DNA of 9,741 nt, taken from positions 1 to 9,741 of the forward strand of contig CABTXP010000043.1 of NCBI GenBank assembly GCA_902488815.1. Reading direction: 5' to 3'. The DNA is from an uncultured Eubacteriales bacterium. GTDB taxonomy: Bacteria > Bacillota > Clostridia > Tissierellales > Peptoniphilaceae. The notes below the pieces were generated by a model, which had not been told where the DNA came from, did not search any database, and saw only the letters and a program-made list of their open reading frames with translations. Positions 6,627 to 9,741 of the stretch are shown piece after piece; position 1 is the first letter of the stretch, and the number at the start of each line of letters is the position of its first letter. The translations under genes and the position numbers were made by a program.

Positions 6627-7173
6627 AGGCACACCTTAGAGCAATATCTCTACTTCTGCTTTCTTTGTCACTATCAATTCTTATTGAAAGGATTCTTCCC
6701 TTCAAGTCTAAATTCTCCACATAGCCTGTAATGTCCTTTGATATTATATTGTTGCCGCCGCGATTTGAAAAGGCGCTTTCCGTAATGTTTAAAACCTTGT
6801 CATAAGTTGTAAAGGCCTTTCTCACTATACTGTTGTCTTTGTTATCGTAAGTTATGTATATAAAACTGTTTCCGTCTTTTTTAATTATAAAAAAAGATCC
6901 GTTTCCGAGAACACCTATACTGTCTGCGGAATTAACTTCCCCTTCAATATAGTCAAGGGCATAGATCACGGAGTTCTCGCTCTCGATTTTATCTTCCACT
7001 ACGTTTAAAGACTTAACTCCCGCAAGTAATAAATTTGAAGTGAGAGAGAGAATAATTGCGCCGATGGCCATAGTTACAACAAGCTCAATCAGCGTAAAGC
7101 CCCGACTTAACTGTGGAATAAAGTGTAACTTCTTTATTTGTCTTTTTATCTCTGCAAATAAGTTTGATTTCAT
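6616..7173 (-). CDS. Minor prepilin, GspJ/PilW-like, with long leader
   Basis: 185-aa prepilin. Seen: SRG then FTLIELVVTMAIGAIILSLTSNLLL, a class III signal with predicted cleavage after Gly25, Phe at +1 and Glu30 at +5; a helix with QIKK before the site makes an unusually long basic leader of 25 aa. The globular part contains DYIEGEVNSADSIG and a strand-rich C-terminal half, in line with GspJ/PilW (inferred from size, position and N-terminus). The ATG at 7173 has GGGAG 6 nt upstream, and no other ATG, GTG or TTG is available before the cleavage site. The start therefore overlaps the preceding pilin gene by 89 nt in the +1 frame. It ends 11 nt inside the next gene. Confidence 0.83.
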   Translation of the reverse strand: MKSNLFAEIKRQIKKLHFIPQLSRGFTLIELVVTMAIGAIILSLTSNLLLAGVKSLNVVEDKIESENSVIYALDYIEGEVNSADSIGVLGNGSFFIIKKDGNSFIYITYDNKDNSIVRKAFTTYDKVLNITESAFSNRGGNNIISKDITGYVENLDLKGRILSIRIDSDKESRSRDIALRCAYEE

Positions 7174-7426
7174 TTAACTCTCCCACGGGATTTATAAAAA
7201 CTTGAAAGTCGTACAATGCATAATCTCTTACAGGTATTGTGTCGGAGTATTGGGCGGCAATTTCTCTTTCCATTTGGGACTTGCAAGCTTCCAAAATATC
7301 CAAGTTTGTATTTTGTCTACTCACAATTTTATTTAAAGAAAAAAGCGCAGGCAAAAGCATTGCGGCAATTATTCCCACAAGTGCCACAGCAAGGACCGCA
7401 TCTAAAAGTGAATAACCTTTTTTCAT
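7085..7426 (-). CDS. Minor prepilin, GspI/PilV-like
   Basis: 113-aa prepilin. Seen: MKKG then YSLLDAVLAVALVGIIAAMLLPALF, with cleavage predicted after Gly4, Tyr at +1, and Asp at +5 where nearly all major and most minor pilins have Glu. The helix continues with polar residues, then a short globular part (about 70 aa). Small size and second position in an H-I-J-K-like series point to GspI/PilV or ComGE; the function is the assembly-initiating tip complex of a pilus or pseudopilus (inferred). Its start overlaps the previous gene by an ATGA, with AGGTGAGG upstream. Its last 29 codons are overlapped by the next gene in another frame. The C-terminal end might reflect a past frameshift, but both frames stay open. 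Confidence 0.78.
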   Translation of the reverse strand: MKKGYSLLDAVLAVALVGIIAAMLLPALFSLNKIVSRQNTNLDILEACKSQMEREIAAQYSDTIPVRDYALYDFQVFINPVGELNEIKLICRDKKTNKEVTLYSTVKSGLYAD

Positions 7427-7854
7427 TCCGCCTCACCTAAATTCACATTACCGCTAACGGGAACCACGGTAATTTTATATTTTTTATTGCTCCCTAAAAA
7501 ATAGAGAGTTCCTGCTCCGTCAAAAGCGGGAATCCCCCTGTTGGTAAAAGAAATAGTAACTCTGTTTGACTCTACTGATAGAAATTTAATTTCTTTAAGC
7601 TCTTTATTTGCCACGGAACTATCTTCCGTGTAAATTGAGTAACCGGTTTCGCTAAAAGTAATACTCACATACTTGGATTCCCTCTTGGCAAGAGTCCTTG
7701 TTGATAAAATATCTCTGTGAACTCTTTTAATCTCCATCTTCTCTTTAAGGCCTGCCATACTTGTAAAAGTATTGACTGAAATTGAAATTAAAATAAGTAT
7801 AATTGAAACAACAACAATAAGCTCTAAGAGAGTGTAACCTTTGTGTTTTTTCAT
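7423..7854 (-). CDS. Minor prepilin, GspH/FimT/ComGD-like
   Basis: 143-aa prepilin. Seen: MKKHKG then YTLLELIVVVSIILILISISVNTF, a canonical class III signal with cleavage after Gly6, Tyr +1 and Glu11 at +5. After the helix, RDILSTRTLAKRESKYVSITFSETGYSIYT has the pattern of the GspH/FimT/ComGD family (helix end, then Val-x-Ile-x-Phe strand and Tyr-x-Ile strand). ITFTNRG-like text, here ISFTNRGIPAF, is also common in this family before the final sheet. It is first of the four pilin genes, the position of GspH/FimU in minor pilin operons. The start overlaps the SGNH hydrolase stop as ATGA; the Shine-Dalgarno is weak, so translation is probably coupled. Confidence 0.85.
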   Translation of the reverse strand: MKKHKGYTLLELIVVVSIILILISISVNTFTSMAGLKEKMEIKRVHRDILSTRTLAKRESKYVSITFSETGYSIYTEDSSVANKELKEIKFLSVESNRVTISFTNRGIPAFDGAGTLYFLGSNKKYKITVVPVSGNVNLGEAE

Positions 7855-8387
7855 AATTTATTATCCATGCAATTAAAAAAATAATCTGCCATCAAACTGT
7901 GGAGCGCCGTATTAGGATGCACGCCGTCTATAAAATAGTCTTCCGGATTTAAAGTGTCGTCAAAAATTTTATTAAAGTCTATAATAATGACCTTGTCCAT
8001 GTCTTTGAAAAAATCCTTTAACATATTTAACTTTCTCTGAACGTTTTGAAAGACGCTGTCTCCAACCCATCCGTACTCTACAGCTGAATGTGTAGGTAGA
8101 GGCGGTATCCCAAGTACCATCACTGAGTTTTGCTCTTTAATAACTTTTACAATTCCATTAAAATTATTGCAAGTAAAGTCAAAGCTGTAATTCATAAAAA
8201 AATCATTTAGCCCCGCCATTACAAAAGTATACTCTGAAAGCTTCACCATTCTTATAGCGGTGAGTACATCCGCCGTTGTAGCTCCGTTTGCTCCGTAATT
8301 AAATTTATTTTTACTAACCAAATAGACCCAGGACTTATCCTCCGGAACACCGAAGCCTCGTACCAATGAGTCGCCGAAAAATTTCAT
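7851..8387 (-). CDS. SGNH/GDSL-family hydrolase, cytoplasmic
   Basis: 178-aa esterase/lipase-like hydrolase of unknown substrate. Seen (numbering from the chosen start): block I FGDSLVRGFG with nucleophile Ser7, block II NYGANGATT with oxyanion Gly35, block III AGLND with Asn61, block V DGVHPN with Asp154 and His157, so all four catalytic/oxyanion residues are present. There is no signal peptide or membrane segment, so it should act inside the cell. The ATG at 8387 places block I at residues 4-13 as is usual; a TTG at 8414 would overlap yerC and add nine residues. The ribosome binding site for the ATG is poor and lies next to a terminator-like hairpin. It overlaps the first pilin gene by 4 nt, implying co-expression with the pilins. 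Link to pilus function is unknown. Confidence 0.85.
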   Translation of the reverse strand: MKFFGDSLVRGFGVPEDKSWVYLVSKNKFNYGANGATTADVLTAIRMVKLSEYTFVMAGLNDFFMNYSFDFTCNNFNGIVKVIKEQNSVMVLGIPPLPTHSAVEYGWVGDSVFQNVQRKLNMLKDFFKDMDKVIIIDFNKIFDDTLNPEDYFIDGVHPNTALHSLMADYFFNCMDNKL

Positions 8388-8390
8388 ATT

Positions 8391-8424
8391 AAAAAAAGAC
8401 CCGGCCTTAATCAATAAGTCCGAG
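8391..8424 (-). terminator. Terminator-like hairpin and T-tract between yerC and the hydrolase/pilin genes
   Basis: On the minus strand CTCGGACTT (8424-8416), loop ATTGATT, and AAGGCCGGG (8408-8400) form a stem of 8 pairs including one G-U, with one A-G mismatch, followed by TCTTTTTTT (8399-8391). The stop codon of yerC lies across the loop and 3' arm, and the hydrolase ATG follows the T-tract at once. It may be a full terminator for yerC or a leaky attenuator that lowers expression of the downstream genes. Both readings are inferred. Confidence 0.55.
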
Positions 8425-8706
8425 ACGTTTTAAAATTAACTTGTAGCCATCTGCTCCGAAGTTTAAACTTCTGTTTATTCTTGAAATAGTAGCGGTGCTT
8501 GCGCCGGTTTTTTCTTCTATTTCATGATATGTCTTTCTGTCTACTAAAAGTTTAACCACTTCAAGTCTTTGAGCAATTGCCTGCAACTCTTTAATTGTAC
8601 AAATATCTTCAAAAAATCTATAGCATTCTTCTTGGTCTTTAAGCATCAAAACCGCTTCAAAAAAACCGTCAATTTGTTCTGATTTAATCTTTGATTGGTA
8701 AGCCAT
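8407..8706 (-). CDS. yerC: YerC/YecD family TrpR-related DNA-binding protein
   Basis: 99-aa all-helical protein of the TrpR-like YerC/YecD family, widespread in Firmicutes; its regulatory target is not well established. Seen: IDGFFEAVLMLKDQEECYRFFEDICTIKEL at the N-terminal half, ELQAIAQRLEVVKLL typical of the family, and a helix-turn-helix at about 57-80 with TYHEIEEKTGASTATISRINRSL, then LNFGADGYKLILKRLG, the conserved C-terminal helix. The ATG at 8706 has AAGGAGGG 5 nt upstream. A TTGACT-17-TACTAT promoter lies about 30 nt before the start. A terminator-like hairpin overlaps its stop, so it may be expressed largely on its own although the hydrolase and pilin genes follow on the same strand. 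Confidence 0.92.
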   Translation of the reverse strand: MAYQSKIKSEQIDGFFEAVLMLKDQEECYRFFEDICTIKELQAIAQRLEVVKLLVDRKTYHEIEEKTGASTATISRINRSLNFGADGYKLILKRLGLID

Positions 8707-8732
8707 AATAACCCTCCTTAAAATTCAATCTC

Positions 8733-8761
8733 ATAGTAGCAATTTTTCACGTTAAAGTCAA
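8733..8761 (-). promoter_or_regulatory. Sigma-A-type promoter upstream of yerC
   Basis: Minus strand TTGACT (8761-8756), 17-nt spacer, TACTAT (8738-8733). The -35 matches TTGACA at five positions and the -10 matches TATAAT at five. Predicted start about 8726, giving a leader of about 20 nt that contains the AAGGAGGG site of yerC. Confidence 0.75.
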
Positions 8762-8791
8762 GAAGAGCAGTAAGTTATTTTTTGTATTGAT

Positions 8792-8820
8792 TTTATAACA
8801 TTTCACAATTAAATTTACAA
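8792..8820 (-). promoter_or_regulatory. Second, upstream promoter candidate for yerC
   Basis: Minus strand TTGTAA (8820-8815), 17-nt spacer, TATAAA (8797-8792), placed about 59 nt upstream of the better yerC promoter. The rest of 8707-8850 is AT-rich with no clear hairpin terminator for the methyltransferase. In such AT-rich DNA a chance match is possible. Confidence 0.4.
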
Positions 8821-8850
8821 AACAAATAAGATTATCTACATTTATTACAA

Positions 8851-9603
8851 TTACATTTTTATAGCTTTTGTAGCAATATATGTTTTAATATTGAGGTCAT
8901 GCAGTCTTCCGAAACCATTTGTATCTTCGTATAAATCAAGTAATGTAAATCCTGCTTTAAGTTGTCCTCCTATTTGCTCTGTCATGTTGTGTGAAAACTG
9001 CATGCCACAATTTTCTTTTAATAAAAAGTCTTTGGCTTTTTCATCAAGTAGCGGATTAAAAGGCATCTTCCAAACTATTCTGTTTTCATCATTATCTACT
9101 ATATAATTGATTTCATTATTTAGACCTGCAAGAAATAATCCTCCTTTTTTAAGAACACGATACGTTTCTTTAAATACATGAAAAACATCTTCAATATAAC
9201 AATTTGATATGGGATGAAAAACTAAGTCAAATGTTTCATCCTCATAAGGAAAAGTTTTTGTCATATCGCCAACTACAGCTTCAATTTTATATCCTTCTCT
9301 TTCTGCAACTTTGATTTCAGATTCAATTTGTTTTAAAGAATTATCAAGTACACTGCAATTTGCTCCTAATGCATTAAAAATTGGCATTTGTTGTCCTCCA
9401 CCTGATGCAAGTCCCAAAATTTTTTTGCCGTTTAAGTTGGCAAGCCATTCATGAGGGACTGCCTTTGTCGGTGTAAGCAAAACTTTCCAGATTCCTTTTT
9501 TAGCATTTAGATACTCTTCATGTGATATAGGTTTCCCCCATTCCCATCCTTCTTCTACCCATCTATCTATAGTCTCTCTATTTGTATCCTGATACGATTT
9601 CAA
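8851..9603 (-). CDS. Class I SAM-dependent methyltransferase
   Basis: Rossmann-fold methyltransferase of 250 aa (TTG start); substrate unknown. Seen, numbered from the TTG: GWEWGKPIS at 19-27, motif I ILGLASGGGQQ at 62-72 in place of the usual LDLGCGxG, VLDNS with Asp87 for the ribose, VVGDMTK with Asp113, FDLVFHP at 125-131 and YRVLKKGG (148-155), then CGMQFSHNMTEQIGGQLKAGF near the C-terminus. An ATG at 9621 adds six residues but has no Shine-Dalgarno; GAGGTGA at 9615-9609 sits 5 nt before the TTG at 9603, so I prefer TTG. From memory, close relatives occur both in clostridial chromosomes and next to the aadE aminoglycoside resistance gene in Gram-positive mobile cassettes; I cannot verify that here. 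It has its own promoter region and looks like an accessory gene unrelated to the neighbours. Confidence 0.85.
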   Translation of the reverse strand: MKSYQDTNRETIDRWVEEGWEWGKPISHEEYLNAKKGIWKVLLTPTKAVPHEWLANLNGKKILGLASGGGQQMPIFNALGANCSVLDNSLKQIESEIKVAEREGYKIEAVVGDMTKTFPYEDETFDLVFHPISNCYIEDVFHVFKETYRVLKKGGLFLAGLNNEINYIVDNDENRIVWKMPFNPLLDEKAKDFLLKENCGMQFSHNMTEQIGGQLKAGFTLLDLYEDTNGFGRLHDLNIKTYIATKAIKM

Positions 9604-9608
9604 TGTTA

Positions 9609-9615
9609 TCACCTC
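9609..9615 (-). promoter_or_regulatory. Ribosome binding site that selects the TTG start of the methyltransferase
   Basis: GAGGTGA on the minus strand lies 5 nt before the in-frame TTG at 9603-9601, while the in-frame ATG at 9621 is preceded only by A/T-rich sequence without a purine-rich GGAGG-like site. Confidence 0.65.
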
Positions 9616-9675
9616 AAACATTTTATTTTACAATACAAACGGTTATAAGATTGATGTAATTCTTTAAATTAATTC

Positions 9676-9723
9676 ATTATATTGTCACATCTATTATTAT
9701 AACAACGACAGAAGGCAAGGCAA
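9676..9723 (-). promoter_or_regulatory. Promoter region of the methyltransferase (two overlapping candidates)
   Basis: Minus strand: TTGTTA (9705-9700), 18-nt spacer, TATAAT (9681-9676); and, overlapping it, TTGCCT (9723-9718), 16-nt spacer, TATAAT (9701-9696). Both -10 boxes are perfect. The leader from the nearer promoter would be about 65 nt. The remaining bases 9724-9741 are too short to interpret. Confidence 0.55.
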
Positions 9724-9741
9724 AACAAAATGGATGCCACC

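Noticed and set aside
7085..7173. Frameshift splitting a single fused pilin gene
   Set aside because: Both reading frames carry complete, independent prepilin signals and the second has its own ribosome site, so two genes are more likely than one broken gene.
8388..8414. TTG start of the SGNH hydrolase at 8414
   Set aside because: It puts nine residues before the block I motif, overlaps yerC and has no convincing ribosome site; however the site for ATG 8387 is also weak, so the start is not certain.
8707..8850. Small gene or terminator between yerC and the methyltransferase
   Set aside because: No open frame with a ribosome site and only weak 5-6 bp repeats were found; the region is better explained by promoters.
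1..9741. CRISPR array, tRNA, rRNA or insertion sequence
   Set aside because: No regularly spaced repeats, cloverleaf-like blocks, rRNA-conserved stretches or transposase motifs were seen on either strand.

Overview
The window is an AT-rich, tightly packed stretch in which every gene I can support lies on the minus strand. The gene content suggests an anaerobic, low-GC Firmicute: sufCBDSU with SufU instead of SufE, an Rrf2/IscR-type regulator, a YerC/TrpR-like protein, and AGGAGG-type ribosome binding sites. My best guess is a Tissierellia/Peptoniphilaceae-like lineage. That placement is inference, because there is no rRNA or other decisive marker here.

In transcription order (high to low coordinates) there are three blocks. 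(1) 9741-8851 is an accessory class I SAM-dependent methyltransferase with its own promoter region. It probably starts at a TTG. (2) 8820-5703 begins with tandem promoter candidates and yerC. A terminator-like hairpin overlaps the yerC stop, followed by an SGNH/GDSL hydrolase and four overlapping type IV prepilin-like genes. Size, order and +5 residues of the prepilins match the minor pseudopilin set H-I-J-K (FimU-PilV-PilW-PilX). No assembly ATPase, platform protein or prepilin peptidase gene is present in the window. The block ends at a 12-bp perfect inverted repeat followed by a T-tract. (3) 5703-1 is an iron-sulfur cluster operon: sufC-sufB-sufD-sufS-sufU, an IscR-like regulator, and the first 148 codons of a second, IscS/NifS-type cysteine desulfurase cut by the window edge. 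These genes overlap or are separated by 1-7 nt. Transcription probably starts at an extended -10 box directly after the pilin terminator, giving a leader of about a dozen bases.

Functionally, SufS takes sulfur from cysteine, SufU (Zn-dependent) accepts it, and SufBC2D is the scaffold and ATPase on which clusters are built. The IscR-like protein encoded in the same mRNA would sense cluster supply. The terminal IscS probably supplies another sulfur pathway such as tRNA thiolation. The minor pilins would form the priming tip complex of a type IV pilus or DNA-uptake pseudopilus whose motor lies elsewhere.

No intergenic gap exceeds about 145 bases. I saw no tRNA, rRNA, CRISPR, insertion sequence or plus-strand gene. 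The items most worth a second look are the Gram-positive H-I-J-K pilin operon with its embedded SGNH hydrolase, the 89-nt out-of-frame gene overlap inside it, the terminator/promoter/palindrome junction before sufC, and the IscR-like regulator with Lys where the His cluster ligand is expected.
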